Shown: positions 26,199-37,706, counted from the first letter of the stretch. The stretch is 64,000 nucleotides of DNA from Mesorhizobium sp. CA14 (GCF_020165195.1 NZ_JAIUHR010000001.1:248001-312000), one strand, 5' to 3'. A program made the numbers and translations. Notes: a model not told the origin generated them from the sequence alone.

Positions 26199-26924
26199 CT
26201 AACGACCGCCGCCGAAATGCCACTCGACCAGCGGCTTCATGTGCGGCATCAAGCCATCGGGCAGATCGCCGGCGTGGCGGATGATCACCGGCCCTTCGAT
26301 CTCCGGCTCGGTCTCGGCCGCGACGAAGGCCGTGATACGCCGCGCCAGCTCGTCGGCCGGTTCGGCCACGCGGTAGCGGCGGAAGATCACCGTGCCGCTT
26401 GCCGTCGACAGCGCGTGATAGCGCTGTCCGCGTTCGGCCATCGAAAGGTCGAGCCCGGTCTCCTCCCCCACCTCGCGGATCATGTTGAAGTCGACATCGA
26501 CCAGCCCGTCACGGAAATCGATCGGCTCGAACGAGCCGGCGGCGAAATAGACGTGGCCGGCATTGACCGTATGCGGACCCATGCGGATCGCCACCAGCGC
26601 ATTGTCGCCGGCGACGAGCATGGCATGCGCATAGGCGTGCTCGGCGCCGGAATTCTCGCGCCGCCTTCGCCACAGCATGAAAGTCGAATAATTGACCGCA
26701 TGGCAGCGGCCGACGAGGCGGCCGTCGCGGTAGGCAAGCTCGGAAAGCAGCACCACCGCGCCGTCGAACAATGCCGGATTGGCGGCGGTCTCCTGCCGCC
26801 AGTTCTCGGCGATGGCTGCCGCATTGCTGCGCGCGAAGGGATGCGGGCCGGGATCGAGGCGGACCTCGACCGCATCGACCGGCAGGATGACATTGCGTGG
26901 CAGATCGAAACTCAAGAGGGTCAC
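26199..26924 (-). CDS. NUDIX hydrolase
   Basis: The 241-residue protein starts at a GTG (26922-26924) that overlaps the TGA of the upstream nuclease-family gene. The C-terminal half holds a NUDIX helix, REVGEETGL, with the acidic residues expected for metal binding, though the preceding G-x5-E part is degenerate (GLVDVDFNMI). NUDIX enzymes hydrolyse nucleoside diphosphate derivatives; the substrate is unknown. Coupling to the gene upstream suggests a joint role, perhaps in nucleotide or nucleic-acid clean-up. Confidence 0.82.
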   Translation of the reverse strand: MTLLSFDLPRNVILPVDAVEVRLDPGPHPFARSNAAAIAENWRQETAANPALFDGAVVLLSELAYRDGRLVGRCHAVNYSTFMLWRRRRENSGAEHAYAHAMLVAGDNALVAIRMGPHTVNAGHVYFAAGSFEPIDFRDGLVDVDFNMIREVGEETGLDLSMAERGQRYHALSTASGTVIFRRYRVAEPADELARRITAFVAAETEPEIEGPVIIRHAGDLPDGLMPHMKPLVEWHFGGGR

Positions 26925-28033
26925 GCCATGTCGAGAGTGATCGCAACCGGGCAATGGTCCGATGCTTTCGGCCTGTCCCAACCGACGCGCGGGAAACGCT
27001 CGACCTCCTGCCCGGGCGGGAAGATGGTGCGCCAGGGCTGGCCGTTGCGAATGATGTCGGGAACGGCGGTGGCATTCTTCGCGGCCAGCGCCTTCGACAG
27101 CAGGATATAATCGAGCTGGCAAAGATGCCGCTCCTCCGGGCCGCGCGTGTGGTAGAAGCTCCAGCGATCCATCTCCGGCCGCCGCTTGACGACATTCTCG
27201 CAAAAGCCGCCGGCGGTAAGCACATCGATCGAGGACCGGGTTTCGTCGACAACCTCGAAACGGTAGCCGTCGATGGCGTCGCCTTCGATCTTCACGCGCT
27301 GCAAGTAGTCGTTGAGGTCGCCGCAGATCGCCCAGCGCTTGTCGGCGGCGTGGTCCTTGCCGAAACGCTCCTCGATGATGCGGCGCACCGCCTGCGCCTC
27401 GGCGATGCGCAGCGGCATCGACGCCTCGCGGCCATCCAGCCCGTTGCGCGGCGGGCCCATGGATTTGAAATGCACGAGATAGAGCGTCAGCGGCGCGCCG
27501 CCGACGCTCAGGTCGATCTCCACGCAATCGCGGCGAAAGATACGTTGATTGGCAAGATAGCCGAACGTAGCGAGTTCCGGCGTGAACAGCCCGAACTCCT
27601 CGAAGGTGACATAGGCGTGGCTGGTCATGCGCACGAATTCGATCGGCTGCCCTTGCGCAGTTTCGTTGCGCATCATCACGGCGACATCGATGCCGCGCGT
27701 GTCGTTACCGGCGGTGGTGTATTTCTGCCGGTAGCCCTGCCCGACCATCTTGAACAGATAGCCATATTCGAAGGCCTTCAGCGCCTCGATATTGTCGACC
27801 TCCTGCATGCAGATGATATCGGCGCGGGTGGCCGCGATGGCGAGCGCCGTCAGCTGGCGGGTGTCGTCGGATTGGGCGATCGTACGGGCCTGTTCGAGGA
27901 TGCGGTATTCGGCCTCGCTCTGGATGTCGAACAGGGCCAGCGTGCGGTCTTCATTGAGTTGGTTGCGATAGCCCGAGAAATCGAACCTGTTCATCAGGTT
28001 CTCGACATTGAAGGTGGCGAGGCGCAGTGACAT
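26921..28033 (-). CDS. Endonuclease/exonuclease/phosphatase family protein
   Basis: The 370-residue protein starts at [18 protein letters not shown] (ATG 28031-28033). It has the family's N-terminal ATFNVENL motif, the metal-binding glutamate in [10 protein letters not shown] near residue 79, CGDLND near residue 258 and [11 protein letters not shown] at the C terminus. These are the catalytic blocks of the DNase I/AP-endonuclease/phosphatase superfamily. The substrate could be DNA, RNA or a phosphoester. It overlaps and probably co-translates the NUDIX gene. Confidence 0.88.
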   Translation of the reverse strand: MSLRLATFNVENLMNRFDFSGYRNQLNEDRTLALFDIQSEAEYRILEQARTIAQSDDTRQLTALAIAATRADIICMQEVDNIEALKAFEYGYLFKMVGQGYRQKYTTAGNDTRGIDVAVMMRNETAQGQPIEFVRMTSHAYVTFEEFGLFTPELATFGYLANQRIFRRDCVEIDLSVGGAPLTLYLVHFKSMGPPRNGLDGREASMPLRIAEAQAVRRIIEERFGKDHAADKRWAICGDLNDYLQRVKIEGDAIDGYRFEVVDETRSSIDVLTAGGFCENVVKRRPEMDRWSFYHTRGPEERHLCQLDYILLSKALAAKNATAVPDIIRNGQPWRTIFPPGQEVERFPRVGWDRPKASDHCPVAITLDMA

Positions 28034-28199
28034 GGCCGTGACCTTTGCCCGCAAGCGCGAGCGAAAACAAGAGCCAGGCCGATGCTCGTTATGGTTGATG
28101 GAACCTTTCTGTTCATCCTCCGTTCAGACGGAAAGTTCCAACAATAGGCCTCTTCCCGGGGTGTGCTGGGCGTGGGGCCTTTACTCCTTGGAGAGTGAA

Positions 28200-28784
28200 A
28201 TGAAACCGCTTTTCTCTTCCCTTCGATCCGGGCTCCTGGCCCTGGGTTTCGTTGCCGGCGTGACGGCACCGTCGATGGCCGGCCCGATCTTGCAACCCGA
28301 TCTGTCGACCGCAACGGCCACGGCGGCAACCATTATACCCATCCGCGACAGCTGGGCCGGCGGCAACGACCGGGGGGGGATGTATGATTGGCGCTGGCGG
28401 CGCGGTGGCGACTGGCGGGGCCGGGATTTCAGATGGCGCGGCGACGACTTCCGCTCCCGTCATTTCTCCCGCAACTGGGATGGCGGCGACTGGCGCTGGC
28501 GGCATCATCGCCACCATCGGGGTTTCGATAGTGGCGACGCCGCCCTTCTGGGGCTGGGGCTAGGCCTTGGCCTGGGTAGCCTCGCCTACAACAACTACTA
28601 CGATCCGTACTATTACGACCCTTACCCGCGCTATGTTCAGCCGCGGCGCATCTACCGGACCGAGCGGCTTTCCAGGGCCCATGTCCAATGGTGCTACGAC
28701 CGCTACCGGTCCTATCGGGCCTGGGACAATACGTTCCAGCCCAACTACGGCCCGCGCCGGCAGTGCATCTCGCCCTATATCTGA
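28200..28784 (+). CDS. BA14K-like exported protein
   Basis: The 194-residue protein (ATG 28200, preceded by GGAGAG) has a signal peptide ending near residue 27 (TAPSMAGP). A middle region is rich in G, R, W and D, followed by a glycine-leucine hydrophobic stretch ([17 protein letters not shown]) and tyrosine-rich sequence. The C terminus [20 protein letters not shown] followed by a PRRQC segment matches the BA14K domain, known from a Brucella immunoreactive protein with lectin-like properties. It should be periplasmic or surface-associated. Confidence 0.85.
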   Translation: MKPLFSSLRSGLLALGFVAGVTAPSMAGPILQPDLSTATATAATIIPIRDSWAGGNDRGGMYDWRWRRGGDWRGRDFRWRGDDFRSRHFSRNWDGGDWRWRHHRHHRGFDSGDAALLGLGLGLGLGSLAYNNYYDPYYYDPYPRYVQPRRIYRTERLSRAHVQWCYDRYRSYRAWDNTFQPNYGPRRQCISPYI

Positions 28785-28805
28785 GCCCGTCGGCAGGACG
28801 GATGA

Positions 28806-28837
28806 GACGGCGCCCATCGCGGGCGCCGTCTTATTTT
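28806..28837 (+). terminator. Rho-independent terminator after the BA14K gene
   Basis: A perfect 10-bp stem GACGGCGCCC/GGGCGCCGTC (28806-28815 and 28821-28830) with a 5-base loop is followed by TTATTTT. It sits 22 bp after the BA14K stop. Confidence 0.85.
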
Positions 28838-28956
28838 GCCGCGACCTGTGCCCGCCATTGGCCGATAACCCTAAATTCATCGGCGGCGGCTATTCGTCCA
28901 CGCCGATGTCTCCCAATATGACGATTCGCGCGAACGGGTTGCGAGACGTGCTCGCC

Positions 28957-29241
28957 ATGGCCGAAAACGAACACAGAAACCAACACAGGCAACGCGTGCT
29001 CAAAGGCGCGGCGATCCTGACCGGCATCAACAATTCCGAGGTCAGATGCACGGTGCGCAACATGCATGCGAACGGCGCAGAGCTGAAAGTGCCGATCGAT
29101 GCGCGCGTGCCCGACGAATTCCTGCTCTATGTGCCGGTCGACGGCATCGGCTACAAGGCGGTGGTGCGCTGGCGCCGCGAGGATCGCATCGGCGTCGAGT
29201 TCACCGGCACCGAGCCCAAGCCACATTGGCACTACGGCTAA
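28957..29241 (+). CDS. Small PilZ-domain protein
   Basis: The 94-residue protein is a stand-alone PilZ domain, a family that commonly binds cyclic di-GMP. It begins MAENEHRNQHRQRVLKGAAI, with the basic RxxxR-type segment near the N terminus (HRQRVLKG), and contains NMHANGAELKVP in place of the D/NxSxxG motif, then RWRREDRIGVEF. The motif is altered (N-M-H-A-N-G), so ligand binding is uncertain. Upstream in-frame ATGs at 28906 and 28918 are possible but lack a ribosome site. Confidence 0.78.
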   Translation: MAENEHRNQHRQRVLKGAAILTGINNSEVRCTVRNMHANGAELKVPIDARVPDEFLLYVPVDGIGYKAVVRWRREDRIGVEFTGTEPKPHWHYG

Positions 29242-29268
29242 ATCCCGGACCCGACCAGCTTGCTTGGC

Positions 29269-29300
29269 AAAGAAAGGCCGGCGGATCGCTCCGCCGGCCT
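29269..29300 (-). terminator. Terminator downstream of ilvC
   Basis: An 11-bp perfect stem AGGCCGGCGGA/TCCGCCGGCCT (29275-29285 and 29290-29300) is followed on the minus strand by TTTCTTT. It lies between the PilZ stop and the ilvC stop and fits a minus-strand terminator for ilvC. Confidence 0.75.
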
Positions 29301-29326
29301 ATGGGATGCAACGGTGAAATCGAAGA

Positions 29327-31025
<1,699 letters not shown>

Positions 31026-31156
31026 GTTCTGTCCTGTTTTTCCGGTCGCGCACGGGCGTACCGTACGTTACGGTTCGGCTTATTGCGCATTCCGGTTTCC
31101 GATGCAAGGGCTATGGTGCGAAAAATGATCGGCGGAAACAGCGAAAGGCTCGCCAG

Positions 31157-31612
31157 CTACTCGCTGACCGGCGGATCGCGCAGCCGCCCGAGCAACGCAC
31201 CAAGCATCTCTAGCTCTTTGGCCGAAAGCCTGTCGCCCATCAGTTCCGCGATGGAAGCGCCATAGATCGCCCAGATGCGGCGGCGCATCTCCCGGCCGCC
31301 TGCCGTGATGCGAACGGTCTGCCCGCGGCCGTCATCCGAAACGGGCAGCTTCTCGACCAGGCCGTCCACTTCCAGCCGGGCCAGCAGCCGTGAGACGCTA
31401 TACTGCGCCAACAAGACGCGATCGATCAGCTCGAACGGCCTTAATCCTCCCTCGCCCGCCTCTGCAAGCTCATGCAGCACGTCGTACCAGGCGAGCGGCG
31501 GCAGGCCGCTGGCTTTGAGCGCGTCCTCGGTCCTTTCGACCAGTTGGCGCGAGACGCGCACGAGGCGCGCCCAGGCGGCGATGGCTTCGGGTGATGGCGA
31601 TTTCTTCGTCAT
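31157..31612 (-). CDS. MarR-family transcriptional regulator
   Basis: The 151-residue winged-helix protein contains LPPLAWYDVLHELAEAGEGG, the recognition region LLAQYSVSRLLARLEVDGLVEKL and the wing SDDGRGQTVRITAGG, all standard for MarR. It is divergent from the Rieske/GST genes. The intergenic space holds three copies of a 14-bp palindrome, the size and symmetry expected for a MarR dimer site. Autoregulation and control of the divergent pair are therefore likely but inferred. Confidence 0.9.
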   Translation of the reverse strand: MTKKSPSPEAIAAWARLVRVSRQLVERTEDALKASGLPPLAWYDVLHELAEAGEGGLRPFELIDRVLLAQYSVSRLLARLEVDGLVEKLPVSDDGRGQTVRITAGGREMRRRIWAIYGASIAELMGDRLSAKELEMLGALLGRLRDPPVSE

Positions 31613-31631
31613 CGGCGCAGCCTAGAGGATA

Positions 31632-31692
31632 GATGCAATTGCATCAAGCTTGACGATCGATGCAAATGCATCCATATAGATGCAATTGCATC
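31632..31692. promoter_or_regulatory. Three-copy palindromic operator GATGCAATTGCATC
   Basis: Copies lie at 31632-31645 (GATGCAATTGCATC), 31659-31672 (GATGCAAATGCATC, one mismatch) and 31679-31692 (GATGCAATTGCATC). Centre spacings are 27 and 20 bp, roughly 2.6 and 1.9 helical turns. They fill the space between the divergent marR and Rieske genes and likely bind the MarR protein. Confidence 0.8.
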
Positions 31693-31708
31693 GACAGGGA
31701 GTTCTCCG

Positions 31709-32014
31709 ATGAAACATGAAATCTGCAAGATCGCCGATATCCCACTGACCGGCAGCTTGATCGCGCCCTTCTTCGGCCGCGAGGTCCATGTCTGGCGCAG
31801 CGGCGAGCGCATCCGCGCCGCGGCCAATGTCTGCCTGCATTTCGGCGGACCGTTGGACTGCAAGGACGGCTCACTTGTCTGCCAATGGCATGGCGCGAAG
31901 TTCGACATGGATAACGGCGAGCGTCTCGAAGGGCCGGCGCCGAAGGGTTCCCGACTGATGTTCCTGTCGACCGGCGTCGAAGACGGCGCGCTCAACTATG
32001 TCTGGGGCGAGTGA
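31709..32014 (+). CDS. Rieske [2Fe-2S] ferredoxin-like protein
   Basis: The 101-residue protein is a single Rieske domain. Cluster ligands are visible: C42 and H44 in CLH, and C58 and H61 in CQWH. Such small soluble ferredoxins pass electrons to oxygenases or act in redox control. It begins 17 bp after the third operator palindrome and is followed 1 bp later by a glutathione transferase gene, so the pair should be co-transcribed under MarR control. Confidence 0.9.
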   Translation: MKHEICKIADIPLTGSLIAPFFGREVHVWRSGERIRAAANVCLHFGGPLDCKDGSLVCQWHGAKFDMDNGERLEGPAPKGSRLMFLSTGVEDGALNYVWGE

Positions 32015-32015
32015 G

Positions 32016-32735
32016 ATGACAGCCAGCCTCACCCTCGTCAGCCATCATTTGTGCCCGTACGTCCAGCGCGCGGCGATCTCACTCGGCGAAAAAGGCGTAC
32101 CGTTCGAGCGGGTCGATGTCGATCTTTCCGACAAGCCGGATTGGTTCAGGGCCATTTCGCCGCTCGGCAAGGTGCCGCTGCTCCGCGTCCGGCACGACCA
32201 TTCGGAGGACGTGATTTTCGAATCGGCCGTCATCCTCGAATTCCTCGAGGAGACCGAGGCCAATCCCTTGCACCCGGTCGACCCGCTGGCGCGAGCCAGG
32301 CATCGCGCCTGGATCGAATTCGGCTCGGCCATCCTCAATGCCATCGGCCGCTTCTATTCCGCTGCCGACGAAGCCGCTTTCCTCCATGAAAGCAGCGGCT
32401 TGTCCGAGATGTTCGCGCGTGTGGAAGCAGAACTCGCGGCAAGGCAAAGCGGCCCGTGGTTCGCCGGCGAGCGCTTCTCGCTGGTCGATGCCATCTACGG
32501 GCCGGTGTTCCGCTATTTCGACACGTTCGACCGCATCGGCGATTTCGGCATTCTCGACGGCAAGCCGCTCGTCCAGTCATGGCGCGCGGCCCTGAGCAAA
32601 CGGAAATCGGTGAAGGAGGCAGTCGGCGCGGATTACCCGCAGCGGCTGCATGCCTTCCTTCGGGCAAAGCGATCTTACCTGTCCGAGATCATCCGGCTGC
32701 AGGCCATTGCAACTCCGCAAGCCCGATCCGCCTGA
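32016..32735 (+). CDS. Glutathione S-transferase family protein
   Basis: The 239-residue protein (ATG 32016) has an N-terminal thioredoxin-like domain with a CPYVQR active-site motif (C13), the cis-proline region LGKVPLLR and FESAVILEFLEE for glutathione contact, and an all-helical C-terminal domain. The CPYxxR motif resembles cysteine-type transferases such as omega or glutathionyl reductases. It likely works with the Rieske protein in detoxifying an aromatic or electrophilic compound. Its last 47 bases overlap the convergent flavoprotein gene. Confidence 0.88.
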   Translation: MTASLTLVSHHLCPYVQRAAISLGEKGVPFERVDVDLSDKPDWFRAISPLGKVPLLRVRHDHSEDVIFESAVILEFLEETEANPLHPVDPLARARHRAWIEFGSAILNAIGRFYSAADEAAFLHESSGLSEMFARVEAELAARQSGPWFAGERFSLVDAIYGPVFRYFDTFDRIGDFGILDGKPLVQSWRAALSKRKSVKEAVGADYPQRLHAFLRAKRSYLSEIIRLQAIATPQARSA

Positions 32736-33921
32736 ATGGATCGATCACCGTACCGGCGACCATGGCGGCAAGGAATTGCGGTCCCGGCGGGATTCTCGCC
32801 AGTGCCGCCACCATGCGGTCGCGGACAAAGGGCAAGGCCGCGGAGTCCGATTGATAGAACGGCGTCAGCGACAGCGACAGCGCCTGGAAGACGCGCACGT
32901 GCCAACGGCGCGCGCTTGTATAGGCCGCCAGCGCCTCATCGATGCCGTCCGCCTTCGCCAGCGCATGGCTGAGCGCGGCGGCGTCGAGCAACGCCATGTT
33001 CGCGCCTTGCCCGAGTTGCGGGCTGGTCGAATGCGCGGCATCGCCGATGATTGCGAGCCGCCGGCCGGCCGGCAGCCTCATCGTGTGATGACCGTAGCGG
33101 GCGAGCGAGAGCTGCTCGAAACTGTCGATCTGGCCGGTGAAGGCCTCGCATTCCGGCCAGACCGAAACCACGCGCGCCTTCCAGGCTTCGAGCCCCTCGG
33201 CCTTTACCTGTTCGGCATCGGCCGGCTTGAGGCTCCAGAAGAAAGCCGCCATGTCTTGCGCGCCAGGCTCGGGCCGGCCGATGGGCAGCACGCCGACCAT
33301 TATGCTTGCCTTGTCGTAGCGCTGCAGCAGCGCGCTTCTGTCAAAGCCGTCCCGCCAGCCGAGCGACGCCCAGAATGCGCCATAGGCGAGCGGTCGCGGC
33401 ATGGCGCTATCGCCGAGATGTGGCCGCAGTTTCGAGCGCGCGCCGCTGGCATCGACAATGAGGTCGAACGGTCCGAGCCGTCTGCCGTTGCCGCAGACCA
33501 GCGTCGCGCGCTCGGCCGTCTCCGGGGTCTCGACCTCGACATTGGTTTCGATGGCGATCGCTTCGCGCAAGGCAGCGCGGAAGAGCACGCCGAACAGCGC
33601 CGCCCTATGCACCGCGAGGCCGAAGCGACGGCCCCGCCGCGCGTCGTAGCGGACCTCAAGCACCGTGCGTCCGCTCCTGGCATCGGTGCCGTGCAGCCGT
33701 TCGATGCGGCTGCCAAGCGAAAGGATCTCGTCAAGCAGGCCGAGATCGGCGAGCACGGTCAGCCCGGTCGGCTGCAGGATGAGGCCGGAACCGACCGGCT
33801 TCGGCTGGTCGAAGCGCTCGAAGACGGTGACCTTGTGCCCGGCTCGCTTGAGGTAAAGCGCTGCCGCCAGCCCGGCCGGACCAGCGCCGGCAATCGCGAT
33901 CTCGTAAGACTTGCCCACCAT
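32689..33921 (-). CDS. FAD-dependent monooxygenase (UbiH/PHBH type)
   Basis: The 410-residue protein starts at MVGKSYEIAIAGAGPAGLAA (ATG 33921, preceded by GGGGGA). It has the FAD dinucleotide motif GAGPAG at residues 12-17, a DASGARSKLR DG-type block, and GDAAHSTSPQLGQGANMALLD for FAD ribityl contact. These define class A flavin monooxygenases that hydroxylate aromatic rings. The substrate is unknown. It converges on the GST gene with a 47-bp overlap. Confidence 0.9.
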   Translation of the reverse strand: MVGKSYEIAIAGAGPAGLAAALYLKRAGHKVTVFERFDQPKPVGSGLILQPTGLTVLADLGLLDEILSLGSRIERLHGTDARSGRTVLEVRYDARRGRRFGLAVHRAALFGVLFRAALREAIAIETNVEVETPETAERATLVCGNGRRLGPFDLIVDASGARSKLRPHLGDSAMPRPLAYGAFWASLGWRDGFDRSALLQRYDKASIMVGVLPIGRPEPGAQDMAAFFWSLKPADAEQVKAEGLEAWKARVVSVWPECEAFTGQIDSFEQLSLARYGHHTMRLPAGRRLAIIGDAAHSTSPQLGQGANMALLDAAALSHALAKADGIDEALAAYTSARRWHVRVFQALSLSLTPFYQSDSAALPFVRDRMVAALARIPPGPQFLAAMVAGTVIDPFRRIGLAELQWPAAG

Positions 33922-34004
33922 CGTCCCCCAACCCGACCCTGCGGGGACAATCCCGCCTGGAACGTGCCGGATCAATCGGGCGCTTTGACGCTTGTATCGA
34001 GAGA

Positions 34005-34415
34005 TCAGCCTTGGGCGGCGTCGAAGGCGGCGCGCGCATCGCGCACCGCGTCATGATTGAGTTCGGCCCATTGAACGAGCTGTTGGAGGGGCAGGAACAT
34101 CGAGCGCCCAAGATCGGTCAAGCTGTATTCGACGCTTGGCGGCTTGGTCGGGAACACCTCGCGATGTACATAGCCGTCGCGCTGCAGGTCGTAGAGCGTC
34201 TGCGTCAGCATGCGCTGGGAGATGTCGGGAACCAGCCGCCGCAACTCGCCGAACCGGTAGGGTTTTTCTGCCAGCGCCATGACCAGCAGCGAACTCCACT
34301 TGCCGCTGATGCCCTGGATGACATCACGGACCGGGCAGTCGGCGAAATTGCCGCCGTTCGTCATGGCCTTATAGAGCTCGAGCTTGGCTTTCAGGTTGAA
34401 GATCTTGCTGTCCAT
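34005..34415 (-). CDS. HxlR-family transcriptional regulator
   Basis: The 136-residue protein has the HxlR hallmark: a cysteine near the N terminus (C27 in [15 protein letters not shown]) followed by a winged helix ([29 protein letters not shown]). Related regulators such as QorR and YodB sense quinones or diamide through this cysteine and control adjacent quinone reductases. It is divergent from just such a reductase, which supports the same job here. Confidence 0.9.
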   Translation of the reverse strand: MDSKIFNLKAKLELYKAMTNGGNFADCPVRDVIQGISGKWSSLLVMALAEKPYRFGELRRLVPDISQRMLTQTLYDLQRDGYVHREVFPTKPPSVEYSLTDLGRSMFLPLQQLVQWAELNHDAVRDARAAFDAAQG

Positions 34416-34525
34416 GGCGACATCCGCTGATCGAAATTCGGCCGGCCGGAGTGGTTCCCTGGCTGTGCCTACCTCCCTAAAAACTGCCTTCTTTACGGCT
34501 TGGGGTCAATTCCTATTTTAGTGCT

Positions 34526-34545
34526 GGTCTCTTTTTGAGACTACC
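34526..34545. promoter_or_regulatory. Possible HxlR operator
   Basis: GGTCTC and GAGACTACC are arranged as an imperfect inverted repeat around TTTTT in the divergent hxlR/quinone-reductase region, next to the reductase start. It is short and could be chance. Confidence 0.3.
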
Positions 34546-34583
34546 AATCGATCCGCCTCCGACGCAATTTTCAGGAACCTTCC

Positions 34584-35477
34584 ATGACCGAAACCCTTCT
34601 CGTCACCGGCGCCTCCGGCCAGCTTGGCCGCGCCGTCATCAATCACTTGCTCGAAGCGCAAAAAATTGCGCCAGCCAGCATCATCGCCACCACGCGCAAC
34701 CCGGAAAATCTCGCCGATCTGGCTGCGCGGGGCATCGCTGTCAGGGCCGCCGATTTCGACGATACGGCTTCGCTGGAAAAAGCGTTCGCGGGCGCCGACC
34801 GGGTGCTTATCATCTCGACCGGCGAGCTCGACTTGAAAAGCGACCGGCGTTTGAAACAACATCAGGCAGCGGTGGCAGCGGCCAAGGCGGCCGGTGTTGC
34901 GCATTTGCTTTACACCTCGATGCCCAATCCGGAGCCCGGCTCGCCCGTGCTGTTTGCCGGTGATCACTACGGCACCGAGCAGGCGATCAAGGCAAGCGGC
35001 ATCCCCTATACCATCTTCCGCAACGGCTGGTATCAGGAGAACCTGTTCATGTCGCTGCCGCATGCCATTTCGTCGGGCAAGTGGTACACGTCGGCCGCCG
35101 ACGGGCGCGTCGCCCACGGCGCGCGCGACGACATGGCGGCCGCCATCGCCGCCGGCCTCGCGTCCGGCTCCAAGGAAAGCCACATCTACACGCTGACCGG
35201 CCCGCAGGCCTATACCACGAATGAGATTGCAGCGCTGGTAACCGAGGTGACCGGCAAGCCGCTGGAGGTTATCCAACTGCCGGACGAGGCGCTGACCGAA
35301 GGCGTCAAGGCGGCAGGCGTTCCCGAGGATTTCGCCCGCATCATCGTCTCCTTCGATGTCAACACCCGCGCCGGGCGCATAGGCGAGGTAACCGATGCCG
35401 TCGAGAGACTCTCGGGCCGCAAGCCGCGGACGCTGAAGCAGTTCCTCGAAGCGAACAAGACTGCCCTGCTCGGCTGA
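34584..35477 (+). CDS. NAD(P)H:quinone oxidoreductase, NmrA-like SDR (QorB/YtfG type)
   Basis: The 297-residue protein begins with a Rossmann motif VTGASGQLGRAVI, followed by ATTRNPENLADLAARG, and has the NmrA/QorB blocks YTSMPNPEPGSPVLFAGDHYGTE (residues about 110-132) and FRNGWYQENLF. This matches the type 2 quinone oxidoreductases that reduce quinones with NADPH. The divergent HxlR gene parallels the ytfH-ytfG pair of E. coli. A strong hairpin follows the stop. Confidence 0.9.
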   Translation: MTETLLVTGASGQLGRAVINHLLEAQKIAPASIIATTRNPENLADLAARGIAVRAADFDDTASLEKAFAGADRVLIISTGELDLKSDRRLKQHQAAVAAAKAAGVAHLLYTSMPNPEPGSPVLFAGDHYGTEQAIKASGIPYTIFRNGWYQENLFMSLPHAISSGKWYTSAADGRVAHGARDDMAAAIAAGLASGSKESHIYTLTGPQAYTTNEIAALVTEVTGKPLEVIQLPDEALTEGVKAAGVPEDFARIIVSFDVNTRAGRIGEVTDAVERLSGRKPRTLKQFLEANKTALLG

Positions 35478-35483
35478 AATCTG

Positions 35484-35513
35484 GCGCGCCGGGAGGTCGT
35501 CCCCCCGGCGCGC
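35484..35513 (+). terminator. Hairpin after the quinone reductase gene
   Basis: A 10-bp perfect stem GCGCGCCGGG/CCCGGCGCGC with a 10-base loop lies 6 bp after the stop. The following sequence is only moderately T-rich (TTCACTTCGATTTCTT), so termination is likely but not certain. Confidence 0.6.
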
Positions 35514-35642
35514 TTCACTTCGATTTCTTGAGCATCCGAGCCGGACCAGGCTTTCACCGGTCGCGACAAGCGCGTCTTCCCGCGATCACGGCGCCAGCCG
35601 GGCAGGCGCCCGCCTCCCTTCGGCACTGCTCCGGCCGACCTG

Positions 35643-36200
35643 TCAGATCGCGACCTGGGTGCCGATTTCGACCACGCGTCCGGTGGGGATCTGGAAATAT
35701 TCCGTCGCGTCCGCCGCGGTTCGCGCCAGGCCGATGAACAGCCGGTCCTGCCAGACCGGCATGCCGGAATTGGGCGAGGCCTTCAACGAGCGCCGCGACA
35801 GGAAGAAGGATGTCGTCATAATGTCGAACTTCCAGCCTTGCTTGCGGCAGATGGCCAAGGCGCGCGGAATGTTCGGCTGCTCCATATAGCCGAAAGTCAG
35901 CGTCACGCGCATGAACAGCTCGTTGACAGTTTCCAGCTTGACGCGCTCGCTGTCGGGCACGACCGGCTGCGGCGCCGTCACCACCGAAAGGATGACGTTC
36001 TTCTCGTGCAGCACCTTGTAGTGCTTCAGGCTGTGCATCAGCGCCGTCGGCGCGCTCAGCGGATCGCTGGTCAGGAACACGGCGGTGCCTGAGACCAGCT
36101 GCGGCTTCTTCTTCAAGAGGTTTCCCGCCAGGAAATCGAGCGGGATCTCGTTGCGGCGGGTCTTGTCGAACAAATAGCGGCTGCCGCGCACCCAGGTCCA
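35643..36200 (-). repeat. Near-identical 3' segment shared by the two kup genes (copy in kup 1)
   Basis: The 3' 555 bp of this kup gene match 37707-38264 with about a dozen scattered base differences by eye, all silent. Identity stops abruptly upstream of the codons for RGSRYLFDK. The pattern fits recent gene conversion between the tandem genes. Confidence 0.85.
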
Positions 36201-37559
36201 CATGCCGAGGATGATGGCGAAGGCGACCGCGAGCGACGCCCAACCGCCTTCGAACACTTTGACGATGTTGGAGGCGAAGAAGCCGATGTCGATCAGCGCG
36301 AACATGGCCGTCAGGCCGACCGCCAGCCAGAGGTTCCATTTCCAGATGCGCGTCATGATGACGAAGAGCAGCGTCGTCGTCACCAGCATGTTGCCGGTGA
36401 CCGAGATGCCATAGGCCGAGGCGAGCTTGCTGGACTCGCCGAAACCGACCACCAGCAGCATCACGACGAGCGCGATCAGCATGTTGACCCGCGGCATGTA
36501 AACCTGCCCCGACTGCTTCTCCGACGTGTGCAGGATTTCCAGGCGCGGCAACATGTTGAGCTGCACTGCCTGCCGGGTGAGCGAATAGGCGCCGGAAATC
36601 ACCGCCTGGCTGGCGATGACCGTCGCAGCCGCGGCCAGCACCACCATCGGGATAAGTGCCCAGCCCTCGTTCATCTCGAAGAACGGATGGCCGACCGTGC
36701 CGCCCTTGGCGAGCACATAGGCGCCCTGCCCGGCATAGTTCAAAAGCAGGCAGGGAAAGACAATCGCCAGCCACGCCAGCACGATCGGCTTGCGGCCGAA
36801 ATGGCCGAGGTCGGCATAGAGCGCCTCGGCGCCGGTAACCGCCAGGAAGACGGCGCCGACCGTGACGAAAGACACATCCGGCGAATTGATGAAAAAAGCC
36901 ACGATGTAATGCGGGCTTATCGCCCACAGGATTTCCGGATCCGAGATGATGTGGTTCAGCCCTGAGAGACCGATGGCTACGAACCAGATGGCGGTGACCG
37001 GGCCAAACACCAGACCCACACCGCCGGTGCCGAAGCGCTGCACGGCAAACAACATTGCGAGGATCAACAGCGTCAGCGGCACGACATAGGGCTGGAAGGC
37101 GGGCGTGACGACATTCATGCCTTCGACCGCCGACAGCACCGAAATAGCGGGCGTGATGACCGCGTCGCCGAAGAACAGCGATGCCCCCACGATGCCGATG
37201 CCGAGCACGATCGCCGAGCGCGTCGGGAAGGTGCCGCGCGCCAGCGCCATTAACGACAGCACGCCGCCCTCGCCGCGGTTGTCGGCGCGCAGCACGAACA
37301 TGATGTACTTTATGGTGACCGTTATCGTCAGCGACCAGATGATCAGCGACAGCACGCCCAGAATGTCGGCGCGATTGGCGACGTCGCCCCCCGAGGAGGC
37401 GTGCAGCGCCTCGCGAAACGCATAGATCGGGCTGGTGCCGATATCGCCATAGACGACGCCGAGCGCGCCCAGCATCAACACCTTGGTGCTGTGCTGTTCG
37501 ATCTCTGGATGGCTCGATTGGTCGGCGGGTTCTGCCTCAGCGCCATTGGCAAGGGCCAT
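35643..37559 (-). CDS. kup: Kup potassium transporter, copy 1
   Basis: This is a KUP/HAK-type potassium-proton symporter of 638 residues. The ATG at 37559 is preferred because GGAG precedes it by 8 bases; a GTG at 37568 is an alternative. It has about 12 predicted membrane helices, opening with [25 protein letters not shown], the family signature, and a cytoplasmic C-terminal domain of about 180 residues. The C-terminal 185 residues are identical to those of the downstream-numbered paralogue, while the membrane part differs widely. Confidence 0.95.
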   Translation of the reverse strand: MALANGAEAEPADQSSHPEIEQHSTKVLMLGALGVVYGDIGTSPIYAFREALHASSGGDVANRADILGVLSLIIWSLTITVTIKYIMFVLRADNRGEGGVLSLMALARGTFPTRSAIVLGIGIVGASLFFGDAVITPAISVLSAVEGMNVVTPAFQPYVVPLTLLILAMLFAVQRFGTGGVGLVFGPVTAIWFVAIGLSGLNHIISDPEILWAISPHYIVAFFINSPDVSFVTVGAVFLAVTGAEALYADLGHFGRKPIVLAWLAIVFPCLLLNYAGQGAYVLAKGGTVGHPFFEMNEGWALIPMVVLAAAATVIASQAVISGAYSLTRQAVQLNMLPRLEILHTSEKQSGQVYMPRVNMLIALVVMLLVVGFGESSKLASAYGISVTGNMLVTTTLLFVIMTRIWKWNLWLAVGLTAMFALIDIGFFASNIVKVFEGGWASLAVAFAIILGMWTWVRGSRYLFDKTRRNEIPLDFLAGNLLKKKPQLVSGTAVFLTSDPLSAPTALMHSLKHYKVLHEKNVILSVVTAPQPVVPDSERVKLETVNELFMRVTLTFGYMEQPNIPRALAICRKQGWKFDIMTTSFFLSRRSLKASPNSGMPVWQDRLFIGLARTAADATEYFQIPTGRVVEIGTQVAI

Positions 37560-37706
37560 GGACGACACTCCGATAAAACGCGCGGTGCTCTACGCTTGCT
37601 GCAGTGCAATATCAAGTGCCCTGACGTAAGGGCTCCCATGCCGCCGACGCACGGCTTTCAGTTTACGGAACGGCCGGACCTCTTCATCCGGCGAAAATCG
37701 GTTTCG

